This document shows, piece after piece, positions 1 through 9,594 of a DNA stretch of 64,000 nucleotides. Made by a program: the position numbers and the translations under genes. The stretch covers positions 62,001 through 126,000 of the forward strand of contig NW_026706183.1 of the NCBI RefSeq assembly GCF_029867415.1, in the 5' to 3' direction. The DNA comes from Vicia villosa. Its lineage: Eukaryota; Streptophyta; Magnoliopsida; Fabales; Fabaceae. How positions within the stretch are numbered: the first letter of the stretch is position 1; the number at the start of each line of letters is the position of its first letter. Under the pieces are notes generated by a model, which was given only the letters and a program-made list of their open reading frames with translations, searched no databases and was not told the DNA's origin.

Positions 1-3000
1 TTTTTGCCTGAAAAGTCAAGTCAACTTTGACTGGTCATAACTCTCTCATCCTTCATCCAAAAAATTCAAACCAAAGCTCATTTTGAAGGAAATTCAATTA
101 TCTTTCAAATGCAATTGATCCCATGGTCATTGCATTCACCATTTGAAAAATATGACCAAAGACATTACAGGTCATTTTCAAAGTCAACAAAAAGACACTT
201 TTTTCAAAAGGACACCCAAGGAGCATCAAAATTCATTTTGACATGAGACCAAAGACATTGGTTAGAGGACTCTTTGAGGTTTCCAAAAAGTGCAAGAACT
301 CCTTCATATGACAAAAATTGAGGGATTTACACCTTGTTGAAGTTGGCTAAATTTTGGGAAAATGCATGAAACCAACATTGCTCAAAAATGTATTTTTTCC
401 AAATGGGGCCAAGTTTTCATGGTTCAAACATGTTTGCCATGTTATTGTGGGCCTCCCACGACCAAGACCAAGCCCATAAAATTTTTTTCCATTTTTTGAT
501 TTAATTTTATCATTTAAGATTAAATTAAAAAGGAAAAAAAGGAAGGATAAAGCATAGCTTATTTTCTAAGCTAAAGTCTCCACATGGGACTTAATTATTC
601 AGCAAGGAAGGCAGCAAAGGAAGCCTAGAGCAAGAGTGTGGAAGATTCAAGCAATGGTTGCTTAGATTTTAAGTTTGAAAGTCAAGATTCCAACAAAGAC
701 AATCAAGGCTTATTAGCTTAGTTCCTAAGCACTTCAAGGCTTATAAATAGGCTAGAATATTTCAGCAACAAGGGAGAAAAAAAGAGAGCACGAAAATATT
801 GCCAAAGCATAGCAAGAAACTTCATAAATTCTCTCAAAATTCCATAAACTTTGTAATTTTCGAATTCCATATTCCAATCAATATCAATACAAACAATCAC
901 TTCCAATCATCTCTTAAAGCAACATAGAGTAAGAATAAGCTCTTTGTTTGGTCCCATGAGAGTCGTAATAAGCGTATAAAGTTTTACATGAACATACACT
1001 CATAACTTTCGTTTTCGTATGCGCGCTTAACTATAATACAAACTAATCATTTCTATGGGTTCCTAACATGATATAGAGATGATCCAACGTATCACATGTG
1101 AGCCATACACCCTAGAGCATCGTATGCCATTTTTGAACTCTAAAGATGCAAAGCTTTCGTTTTCATAGATAGAGTGGGTTTTAATCAAAACTAACACCAC
1201 CAATGAACTCAGAGCATCCTAATTAGGGGATCTAGGTTGCTTTTGTTGTTTGAAACTAACGTTTTTGCAGGTTTCTAAAAGTATGGAAAAAGCAAAGAAA
1301 ATCCGCAGGTAACGTTGCAGCTAAATCTGCAGCTAAATCCATAGGTAAAAGGTTGAAGAAGATGAATAGTATGTTGGAAATTTTGACCAGCACGCGTGGC
1401 ACTTCTGGCACCTCTCATTCGCCAGTCAACCAGTCCTCCCATCCACGCGTGCATGGTGGGGCCCAACTGACTTATTGAAAGTCTTTGTGATCCCACGTGA
1501 TCACTCTCATCCACGCCTACCATGTTCCCTCCAAGCTGAGCCCTTGGATCATCTCAAATTTTCATCCAACGCATCAGACAAGCAATCCATACCATGGACT
1601 CACATGCATACCACACTTGATTGTATCCTTTTATATTTTCTATTTTTATTTTAATTTCTTTGCAAAATTAATTAAAAATAGTTTTAAAAATCCAAAAAAT
1701 ACACAAAAAATATTTTTAGACTTCTAAAATAATATATTATTTTCTGAAATAAAAATATTTTATTTTTCTTCAAAATTTCAATATTTTGCATAATTAATTA
1801 GTATATATTTATATATTTGCTTTTTAATTATTCTAACCAATCAAAAAATCATAAAAAAAATTGTTCTTTATATTAAATATTGTTTATATGTTATAAACTA
1901 ATTTTGTACATATTTAGGATAATTTTCTCTTTAAGTTTTAATTATTTGTATAATTATTTGCATAATTATGTTTTAATTAGCTTAATCAATTTCAAATCAA
2001 TTTCAAAAATTCCAAAAAATTAGTTTTGTTTTAAAATTAATTGACAAATATTTTGTACATTTTTTTAAACTTAATTTCTAGGTTTAAATTTATTTTCATC
2101 TTTTTTCTTCATTTTAATTTAATTAATCATGCATTAATTATAATTAAAATCAATCATAAAAAAAAATCCAAAAACATGCCTTTTATTTTTCTTGCAATTT
2201 AAATTCCTAGATAAATGTATAGGATGTCAAATTCATGTAAATAGGCTAGTTTACATTTCCTGCACAATCGATATAATAGCGTAGATTTACTTTCCGCACT
2301 TTACATTTCCGCATTTTAATTTCCAGCAAATATAAACTGCGTGTATGTCAAAGATAAAATTGAACCGTTAGATCACTAACTTCAAAGATAAAATATCTGA
2401 ATCCAATCACAATCACACTTGCACCTTTTAAGGTAATCCCTTCTCATTCTTTTCAAAATCAAAATCAAAATTCTACTGTTTCGAGTACAAAATCGAACCT
2501 TTTGTTTGTATCCGGTGAAAGGATAGATTTTTAAAGGAAATAAGGATAAAGACCTTACAACTCAGGGTAGACCTCCTAGTTTGCTTGCTCAAATCAAAAC
2601 AAACAAAATTCTCATACACTGTTGTTTTTCAAAACAAAACTTTCCAAAAAGACAATACTTTGTATACATCCAAACACGGATCATTACAAAGTTAACGTTC
2701 TTTTCAAAACATCTTTCGAAAGATAAACAAACATTTTGTATACATCCGCACAAGGATCATTACAAATTCAATTTACAAAGGTATTTGAAACCACATATGA
2801 GCATTCTAAAGCAATTGAAAAATGATCGAAAAACAAGTGAGCTAAGCAAACTTAAGAGCCCATGGATAACCATGGATACAAAGGGTGCTAACACCTTCCC
2901 TTTGTATAACCTACCCCCTTACCCAGAATTTCTTAAAGGTCTTTTTTCTGTTTCTTTTATAAACCTTTCCTTAATTGGATAAAATAAAAGGTCGGTGGCG

Positions 3001-3104
3001 ACTCTGTGAATTTTCAAAAATGCGAAAGCATAAGCGATAAAAAAGAGTCAGTTCACGTATCTCTCCCGCTCAGAGGTATGGCCCGAAAAAAACGGAGGTC
3101 CACA
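1..3104 (+). repeat. 5' LTR of element A (partial)
   Basis: Matches 17272-20378 almost base for base, with scattered substitutions and a few small indels. The first ~1.6 kb of this LTR, by comparison with the 3' copy, lies left of the window. It ends with GGTCCACA at 3104, directly before the PBS. It contains a TATA box at 741-750. The last ~250 bp hold a block shared with the other Ogre-family LTRs here, including a CCATGG-ATAA-CCATGG repeat near 2861 and a PBS-core copy at 2996-3006. Short open frames in this LTR, including one of 133 codons at 2581-2982, look like chance. Confidence 0.95.
741..750 (+). promoter_or_regulatory. TATA box of 5' LTR, element A
   Basis: TTATAAATAG in the 5' LTR, also present at 18013-18022 in the 3' LTR. 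It matches the plant TATA consensus and presumably fixes the U3/R boundary about 30 bp downstream, leaving an R-U5 of more than 2 kb. Confidence 0.7.
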
Positions 3105-3108
3105 GAAC

Positions 3109-3126
3109 TGGCGACTCTGCTGGGGA
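3109..3126 (+). other. Primer binding site, element A
   Basis: TGGCGACTCTGCTGGGGA starts 4 nt after the LTR end. It reads as the complement of a tRNA 3' end finishing in CCA; Ogre elements are reported to use tRNA-Arg. An almost identical site follows LTR F at 51190. Confidence 0.85.
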
Positions 3127-3778
3127 GTCACTTTCAAAAAACAAAATGTTTTCAAAAGGGGTTACCTTAATAGATTACTTCGATGTTTTCAATTGTTTGA
3201 CTTGATTGCTCTATTTTTCAAAGGTTTGTTTGGGTATTTTGCTTGTGTGAAAGATTCTAACCCGAATCTCGAGATACCTTAAGTATATGACAATAGACCA
3301 AGGAAACTGTACGGCATGTACCAATACGGTTGATCTGGTAGTCATCGTTAGTGCGATACTTTGGTTTATACTGATGTCCCTTGAAAACGATCAAGGAGTA
3401 TATTAGGCTTCCGAAATGTCATTAAACACTAATTTGTCTTAGAACCTTTTTAGTTGAACTTGACTTATGGCCTATTAAGTGGCTAGCTTTGAAATTGATC
3501 GAAGTTAGTTATCCTCGAGGAATATTTTGATCGTCCGCTCGAGCGCCGTATTGAGATGTTACTTCCAAGGATCATAGAACCCGAATACTATTCTAGGACA
3601 GGTTTTAACCAACTCAACTTCAGTGGGGAGGGTATCACTTATCAGCTCCATGCAAGCCTTTAAACCTAAGGCTATTGTTTGATTTGTTTTTGTGTGCCAC
3701 ATGTTTGCATCATAAGCATATCATTTTCTCACAAAACACTTCAAGGATCAAAGAGTTTACCTTTGTTTTTTGCAGGTA
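3127..3778 (+). other. 5' leader of element A, no coding capacity
   Basis: No convincing ORF. Contains a block around 3645-3675 (ccatgcaagcc...aaacctaagg) that recurs in element F at 61249-61272. It ends in a strong plant 3' splice-site pattern: a T-rich tract closing with TTTTTTGCAG at 3765-3774, four bases before the ORF1 ATG at 3779. A leader intron ending there is an inference. Confidence 0.6.
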
Positions 3779-5122
3779 ATGGCTCCCGCCACCCGAGATT
3801 ACATCCGAATCAACATCTCAACGGTACCATCTGAACTAAAAGACTTAGTGTCAGAATTCCCCAGGAATGTTCAATTCACCGAAAGGCATGGTCACTTACT
3901 CCATTTGGTTACCTCAAAATTTGAAGAAGACATGATACGGGTCCTGTTCCAGTTCTTTGACCCTGAACATCATTGCTTTACCTTTCCTGATTACCAGTTG
4001 GTACCCACTTTGGAAGAATTCTCTGAACTAATTGGATTGCCTGTTCGAAATCAATTACCTTTCACTGGTTTAGAAAGGATTCCAAAACCTGAAGTCATTG
4101 CTGCTGCTTTACATTTGCGAAAATCAGAAATCGAGTCCAATTGGGAAACAAAGAGTGGAGTTAAGGGTTTGCTTGCTAAATTCTTATTGGAAAAGGCTCG
4201 ACTACTGCTAGAAAACAAAAGTTATCCAGCTTTTGAGGAGGTTATGGCCCTTTTGATCTATGGGTTGGTTTTATTCCCAAATCCCGACCAGTTCATAAGT
4301 GTACACATCATCAACCTTTTCCTAATCCGTAACCCAGTACCAACATTGCTGGGAGACATTCTACATTCTCTACACACTCGTACCATGAAGAAACGAGGAA
4401 CTCTCATGTGCTGTATACCACTACTGGCTAGGTGGTTTACATTTCATCTTCCCCGATCAGTGTTGAGAAATGAACAAAGAATGAAATGGTCTCGCAGGAT
4501 TATGTCTTTGTCTCATTCAGATATCCGGTGGAACAACTTCTTTCAAAGAGACATTACTATCATTGATCATTGTGGAGAGTACCCTAATGTACCACTCCTT
4601 GGCATCAAAGGGGGCATCACTTACAATCCCTCTTTGGCTTTACGCCAATTCGGATATGCAAGGAGCAACGGTCCTCATGACATGATTATCCGTGGCATTG
4701 TGTTTGATTACGAGAATGATTCCCATAGACACCGACGAAGTTTCATACATGCATGGGGCAGTGTCTATAGAATAGAAAGCAAAACTTTGGGGCAATGGAA
4801 TTCTATTCCTATGGAATCTTACCTCAGATGGGTCCGCACTCATGCTCAGAAACTCATTATGCCATATCCCGCCATTCTACCTGTGACTATTGAGCCAGAG
4901 GTCGAAGGAGACGAACCCCAAGTTATTCTACACCCGGATATGCCAACTGACCTAGAAGAGTTGCAAAAATCTTGGGTTCAACTAAAAGAGGAAAGAGACA
5001 CCTTCAAAGCACACTGTCAAGACTATGAGAGAAGGATATTGGAGCTCACCGGACAGCTTCAAGAAGAACAGCAGATCAACACATTCCTGGGGGCAAAGAG
5101 AAAGCGTCCATGGGAGACCTGA
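3779..5122 (+). CDS. Ogre ORF1 protein (DUF7745-like), function unknown
   Basis: A single uninterrupted frame of 447 codons upstream of gag. The start is the ATG at 3779, because the triplets before it belong to a splice-acceptor-like sequence. The N-terminal ~330 residues are a globular region found in the extra ORF of Ogre elements and, to my recollection, classed as DUF7745 in legume annotations. It includes FPDYQLVPTLEEFSELIGLP and a conserved arginine/tryptophan-rich middle (ARWFTFHLP, SDIRWNNFF). The C-terminal ~60 residues (DLEELQKSWVQLKEERDTF and onward) form a predicted coiled coil and end in a basic KRKRPWET tail that could act as a nuclear localisation signal. No catalytic motif is seen. 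It is followed by a 329-bp spacer and then gag. A role in particle assembly or nuclear transport would be a guess. Confidence 0.85.
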   Translation: MAPATRDYIRINISTVPSELKDLVSEFPRNVQFTERHGHLLHLVTSKFEEDMIRVLFQFFDPEHHCFTFPDYQLVPTLEEFSELIGLPVRNQLPFTGLERIPKPEVIAAALHLRKSEIESNWETKSGVKGLLAKFLLEKARLLLENKSYPAFEEVMALLIYGLVLFPNPDQFISVHIINLFLIRNPVPTLLGDILHSLHTRTMKKRGTLMCCIPLLARWFTFHLPRSVLRNEQRMKWSRRIMSLSHSDIRWNNFFQRDITIIDHCGEYPNVPLLGIKGGITYNPSLALRQFGYARSNGPHDMIIRGIVFDYENDSHRHRRSFIHAWGSVYRIESKTLGQWNSIPMESYLRWVRTHAQKLIMPYPAILPVTIEPEVEGDEPQVILHPDMPTDLEELQKSWVQLKEERDTFKAHCQDYERRILELTGQLQEEQQINTFLGAKRKRPWET

Positions 5123-5451
5123 GGGATCATTCATTTCCTTTATTTCTGTTTTGTAAGCCCAAATTAGGCAAAGAAAAAATAAAGCAAAAAAAAAGAAATA
5201 AATTGTTTAACTAATGTTTGTTTCTTCTTTGTTTTAACAAATCTAAACTCTAAGATCCTTGAAAACATTGCACACACATTTCATTCATATACACTGCATT
5301 CACATACATTGCATTCATATACATTGCATATACATTTCATACATTTGCATATACATTTCATTCATATACATTGCATCCAGTCATACACATTGCATAACAG
5401 GTTCACATGACGAAATTCTCATCTCCTCGCTGTTTATTTCAGTCAGAAGAG
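5123..5451 (+). other. ORF1-gag spacer, intron-like, with CAT-rich repeats
   Basis: Between the ORF1 stop and the gag ATG. It holds a possible donor, TTTTGTAAGC near 5150, a degenerate repeat of CATTCATATACATTGCAT type at about 5265-5400, and a typical acceptor TGTTTATTTCAG ending at 5442, ten bases before the gag ATG. Splicing that removes ORF1 would place gag first on an mRNA. This is inferred from sequence only. Confidence 0.5.
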
Positions 5452-8400
5452 ATGGAATCTGAGACAAGCATCAAGAACCTCGAAGCACAGAATGCCCAAG
5501 TTCAAGTGGCAATTCTGGAACTGGCAAAGGGGCAACAAGAACTGAAAGCCCTGATAATCAAGAAGAAAAAGAAGCCCAAAGGATCTGTAGGCGTGAGTCA
5601 CCTGAAAAGGAAGATCAAAATCCCAGTCAAAAAGTTCAAAAAGCCACCGATCCCTGAAACAGTCGGTGATGGTGAACAAGAAGACAATCAAAGCAACCAG
5701 GGTTCTGCTAAACCCTCTCTCTCTTCAAATGAAGAAGATGATCATTCTGGGGACGAACCGGATGATGGTAAATACCAACAGCTGGAAGACCGCATGAAAG
5801 CTATGGAGATACAAAAAGTACCTGGTTTAGATTTCAATGATCTGGGGCTCATCTCGGATGTTGTTATCCCTCCAAAATTCAAAGTTCCTGTCTTTGCAAA
5901 ATATGATGGAGTTTCTTGCCCGAAACTACATCTGAGATCCTATGTGAGGAAGATACAACCTCATACAACAGATAACAAATTGTGGATTCACTTCTTCCAA
6001 GAAAGTCTGTCGGGTACGCAACTCGAGTGGTACTACCAGCTGGAAAATACCAAGGTTCATACTTGGGAAGAATTAGCTGCTGCTTTTTACAAACAGTACC
6101 AATACAATGCTGATCTTGCGCCAACCCGTACTCAACTAAGGGGCATGTCTATGGGACCAAAAGAAAGTTTCAAAGGATATGCACAAAAGTGGAGAGATAT
6201 GGCTGGAAGGGTTCAACCACCCTTATCTGATCGCGAACTAGTCGACATGTTCATGGGCACTTTAACTGGCCCTTTCTATAGCCATTTGCTGGGAAGCTCA
6301 TCATCAGGTTTCACTGACCTGATACTGACCGGAGAACATGTCGAAAGTGGCATTCAAAATGGAAAAATTCAAATAGGTTCCTCCTCTGGTACTACAAAAA
6401 GGCCCATCAGCGGGAGAAATGAGGTCAATGCAACACAAATTCAGAAAAGTCGCAAAAGTGAGCAGCATCAATCTGTAGGGGCAGTTCTGATCTCCGCATC
6501 TGCACCTCAAAAAGATCAACAGCCAAAATATACGCATCGACCAGATGCACCAAGAAGAAATTTCACCAGAATCAACATGCCAATCTCTCAGGCATTGCAG
6601 CACTTGCTAAAAGCAGATCTGATCACATTAAAAGGTCCTCCAAAGAATGTCAACACTTCCTCTCTGAATTATCGCCCTGATGTGACATGTGCCTATCACT
6701 CAAACTGTCCAGGACATGACGCAGATCACTGCTGGGCCTTGAAAAATAAAATACAAGATATGATAGATGCTGGGGAAATTGAGTTCGATCCTCCAGAAAC
6801 TCCAAATGTCATCACTGCACCTATGCCAAAGCATGACAAAACTGTTAACGCTATCCTGGACACTGTTTACATCTATGATGTGAACGAATTATCAACTCCA
6901 CTCTGCGAAGTCAAAGGAAAGCTAATCCAAGCTGGTTACTTTCCAGGGTGTGACCCCGACTGCTTTTATTGCTCATACCTGCCCAATGGTTGTGAAAATC
7001 TGAGGATGGGAATTCAAAAGTGGATGGATCGCCGTATCATTATGTTTGAGAGGCTCCCTTCTATGGACGTGTTGTGCGAAGTCTTTGCAAACGGGATGAG
7101 AATAGAGGATGCCTCAGTGATCTCCAGCATACCATTCAAAATCTCTGCCAAGGCTCCATTCAAAATTTCTGCTACACTCAAAGTGGCATCAGTAGTCATT
7201 GCTAGTCCAACTCCATTTCCATACTCCTCAGACAAAGCTGTCCCATGGGGATACGACACTAATGTTTATGTTCATGGAGTTAAGCAGGGTACCTCGACTG
7301 AAGAGGCAGCAAAGTTAACTACTCCAAATGTGGGTAATATTGTGGGTACCAGCAAGATCACGAGAAGTGGAAGAATCTTTTCACCAGAAATTTCTCCAAA
7401 TGTTGCTGCTGGTCCAGTCCGAGTCCCAGTTCCTAATCAAGATAACAGCGCTCGAGGCAAAGAGCCACAAGTTGAACAAGTCCAAACCCCGGTGGAGATC
7501 ACTGCTGAGGATCCATCAAAGCAAGAAATGGAGGAAATATTGAAAATCATCTGCAAGAGTGATTACAATATTGTTGAGCAACTAGGGCACACCGCTTCAA
7601 AAATCTCAATGCTATCTCTGCTAAAATATTCAGAAGCTCATGCCAAAGCTCTGATGAAGTTCCTTAAAGTTGCGCATGTGCCTCAAGAGATCTCAGTCGA
7701 CCAATTTGAGAATTGTGTTGCCAATCTAACCGTGAACAATGGTCTCGGTTTCTCTGATGTGGATCTAACCCCTGCTGGAAAAAATCACAACAAAGCCCTA
7801 CATATCTCCATTGAATGTAATGGCACCACTTTATCTCATGTGCTAGTAGATAACGGTTCTTCTTTGAACGTGTTACCGAAAACAGTACTAGAAAAGCTTG
7901 ACTTCGAAGGAATTGTGTTACAACCAAGTGATGTTGTGGTAAGAGCCTTTGACGGGTCAACAAGAACGGTATACGGAAAAGTGAATCTCCCAATCAGAGT
8001 GGGTTCTCAAATCTTCGATTCTATCTTTTACGTAATGGAAATTCACCCAGCCTACTCCTGTTTACTTGGACGCCCTTGGATACATGGGGCAAACGCTGTA
8101 ACTTCTACCCTGCATCAGAAGTTAAAATATCCAGTAAAAGGAAAGATTGTCACAGTCTATGGCGAAGAGGAATATGTGGTTAGTCACCTAAGCAATTCCA
8201 AATATGTTGAGTTGGAGGACGAATTCATCGAAACTCCATGCCAATCATTTGAGGTGGTCTCCCCAGATGTCTCTACCACCAAGCATATTCCTGCTACCCC
8301 AACTACAACTATGGCTTCTCTCAAAGATGCCAAAGCCATGATTGAACAGGGTGATTGCACAGTATGGGGACAGCTTCCCGATATACCCTACAAGTCTGAC

Positions 8401-9228
8401 AAGCTAGGCCTGGGCTATGATAGTGAAGATCAAAAGAATGATCAAGGTCCTCGTTCTGGAGGATTAATGTCACACTTCGTCAGCCAAGAAGTAAACGCTA
8501 TTGAAGATGAAGGAGTGTTCTTGAACCATATCATTCATCCATATCCAGATGAGATTCCACCCATTTCCATGGGAATGTGGGATGCTGTGGGAGAACCAAG
8601 TGACGGGTATAATTATCAGTATACCGCACCTCAGAATTCTTATGTTGCTATGGAAGACATTACCCCAACTGGATGGGGTGATCAAATTGAAAATGACAAA
8701 AGTTTCACAAGTCCCATCACTGAGCAATATCAAAATCCACCCAAAGAAGTATGGGACACGCTAGGAGAACCCAGCGGCAAATATGACTATATGGTGAAAT
8801 ATTCCGCTCCTCCGAGCTCACAAATTGCTATGGAGGACATTGTCCCAACTGGATGGGATGAACATTACGATGACAATTTCACTCTTGAAGAAGCCAGGGA
8901 AATACCAAATAACGAGGGTTGCTTTCTGTCAGAATACACTCCTCACCAGGATGCACAAGTCTCTATTCAAAACATCATCCCGACTTCATGGGACGGCCTT
9001 ATCGAGCATCTCGCTCAGCCAACAGAGATATCTCAGCCTGGGCTCTCGTATCCAACAGAGTATATCCCTTATCCCGAAGGATCACCGGCTCATTTTCCCA
9101 CTAATGAAATCAATGCTGTGGAAGATGAAGAAGACAACTACAACTGGAACAGCCGGGTACTCCCTGCTCACAACAGTGGATTGAACAACTGGAAAGCTGA
9201 GGATGTGATCTCCTTTGACCAGGAGTAA
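5452..9228 (+). CDS. gag-pro: Gag-protease polyprotein, element A
   Basis: An open frame of 1258 codons from the ATG at 5452. The frame is open to 5407, but the upstream part is intron-like. Residues ~1-60 are basic and lysine-rich with a short coiled-coil-like stretch. Residues ~158-297 are a Ty3/gypsy gag (capsid) domain, e.g. WEELAAAFYKQYQYNADL. A variant zinc knuckle, CAYHSNCPGHDADHC, lies near residue 413. The aspartic protease active site is VDNGSSLNVLP near residue 798, with flap/helix motif LLGRPWIHGA near 872. A ~330-residue C-terminal extension carries three copies of an I-x-PT-x-W motif near residues 1068, 1129 and 1173. No lesion is visible. The frame ends at TAA 9226-9228, and RT lies beyond a non-coding gap, as in other Ogre elements where an intron is known. 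Confidence 0.93.
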   Translation: MESETSIKNLEAQNAQVQVAILELAKGQQELKALIIKKKKKPKGSVGVSHLKRKIKIPVKKFKKPPIPETVGDGEQEDNQSNQGSAKPSLSSNEEDDHSGDEPDDGKYQQLEDRMKAMEIQKVPGLDFNDLGLISDVVIPPKFKVPVFAKYDGVSCPKLHLRSYVRKIQPHTTDNKLWIHFFQESLSGTQLEWYYQLENTKVHTWEELAAAFYKQYQYNADLAPTRTQLRGMSMGPKESFKGYAQKWRDMAGRVQPPLSDRELVDMFMGTLTGPFYSHLLGSSSSGFTDLILTGEHVESGIQNGKIQIGSSSGTTKRPISGRNEVNATQIQKSRKSEQHQSVGAVLISASAPQKDQQPKYTHRPDAPRRNFTRINMPISQALQHLLKADLITLKGPPKNVNTSSLNYRPDVTCAYHSNCPGHDADHCWALKNKIQDMIDAGEIEFDPPETPNVITAPMPKHDKTVNAILDTVYIYDVNELSTPLCEVKGKLIQAGYFPGCDPDCFYCSYLPNGCENLRMGIQKWMDRRIIMFERLPSMDVLCEVFANGMRIEDASVISSIPFKISAKAPFKISATLKVASVVIASPTPFPYSSDKAVPWGYDTNVYVHGVKQGTSTEEAAKLTTPNVGNIVGTSKITRSGRIFSPEISPNVAAGPVRVPVPNQDNSARGKEPQVEQVQTPVEITAEDPSKQEMEEILKIICKSDYNIVEQLGHTASKISMLSLLKYSEAHAKALMKFLKVAHVPQEISVDQFENCVANLTVNNGLGFSDVDLTPAGKNHNKALHISIECNGTTLSHVLVDNGSSLNVLPKTVLEKLDFEGIVLQPSDVVVRAFDGSTRTVYGKVNLPIRVGSQIFDSIFYVMEIHPAYSCLLGRPWIHGANAVTSTLHQKLKYPVKGKIVTVYGEEEYVVSHLSNSKYVELEDEFIETPCQSFEVVSPDVSTTKHIPATPTTTMASLKDAKAMIEQGDCTVWGQLPDIPYKSDKLGLGYDSEDQKNDQGPRSGGLMSHFVSQEVNAIEDEGVFLNHIIHPYPDEIPPISMGMWDAVGEPSDGYNYQYTAPQNSYVAMEDITPTGWGDQIENDKSFTSPITEQYQNPPKEVWDTLGEPSGKYDYMVKYSAPPSSQIAMEDIVPTGWDEHYDDNFTLEEAREIPNNEGCFLSEYTPHQDAQVSIQNIIPTSWDGLIEHLAQPTEISQPGLSYPTEYIPYPEGSPAHFPTNEINAVEDEEDNYNWNSRVLPAHNSGLNNWKAEDVISFDQE

Positions 9229-9594
9229 ATGCCATTTCCTGTTTTCTTTGTGTATATTGTGCAAAGATAAAAATGGTTCCTGAACAATCGAACCATGAGC
9301 CTGAAAGCCGTGTGCCTTGCCCAAAGCGCACTGGTCCTTTTATAAGGGCTTATCATATCATGATCATGTGCATTCAATAAAGTCATGGGACGCTTGCATA
9401 TTTAAATTTTGTGATCCTTTTTCTTTCTTTCTTCGCTTTCAAATAGCTATGTTTTTTCTTCACACACACTCACATAACTAACATGCATATTCACATACAC
9501 TCTGGATCCAGTCAACAACGATTCTGCTATTGCCCGTCATGACTTTGAAAGTCCGATCTACCAAACTGAGGACGAAAGTGAGGAAGATTGTGAA
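9229..9594 (+). other. Protease-RT spacer, probable Ogre intron
   Basis: Ogre transcripts are known to be spliced between protease and RT, and this gap fits. A donor-like GTAAAT lies at 9225, overlapping the stop codon, and acceptor-like GATCCAG ends at 9511 after a CAT-rich stretch. Joining exactly these two sites would put RT one base out of frame and meet a TGA. The real junction must therefore use another donor or acceptor, or this copy has an indel. The RT frame is open from 9478 and has no nearby ATG, consistent with fusion by splicing. Confidence 0.65.

Noticed and set aside
1497..1727. 76-codon frame in the LTR of element A (repeated at 18771-19001)
   Set aside because: Non-conserved, AT-rich end, no motif; a chance frame in LTR sequence.
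2581..2982. 133-codon open frame repeated in both LTRs of element A (also 19857-20258)
   Set aside because: Lies in U5, starts from a non-ATG triplet, has a low-complexity Lys/Ser/Phe composition, and is identical only because the LTRs are young. LTRs E, F and solo do not keep it.
9225..9511. Exact Ogre intron from GTAAAT at 9225 to CAG at 9511
   Set aside because: Joining these sites puts RT one base out of frame and reaches a TGA within eleven codons, so the true boundaries were left open.
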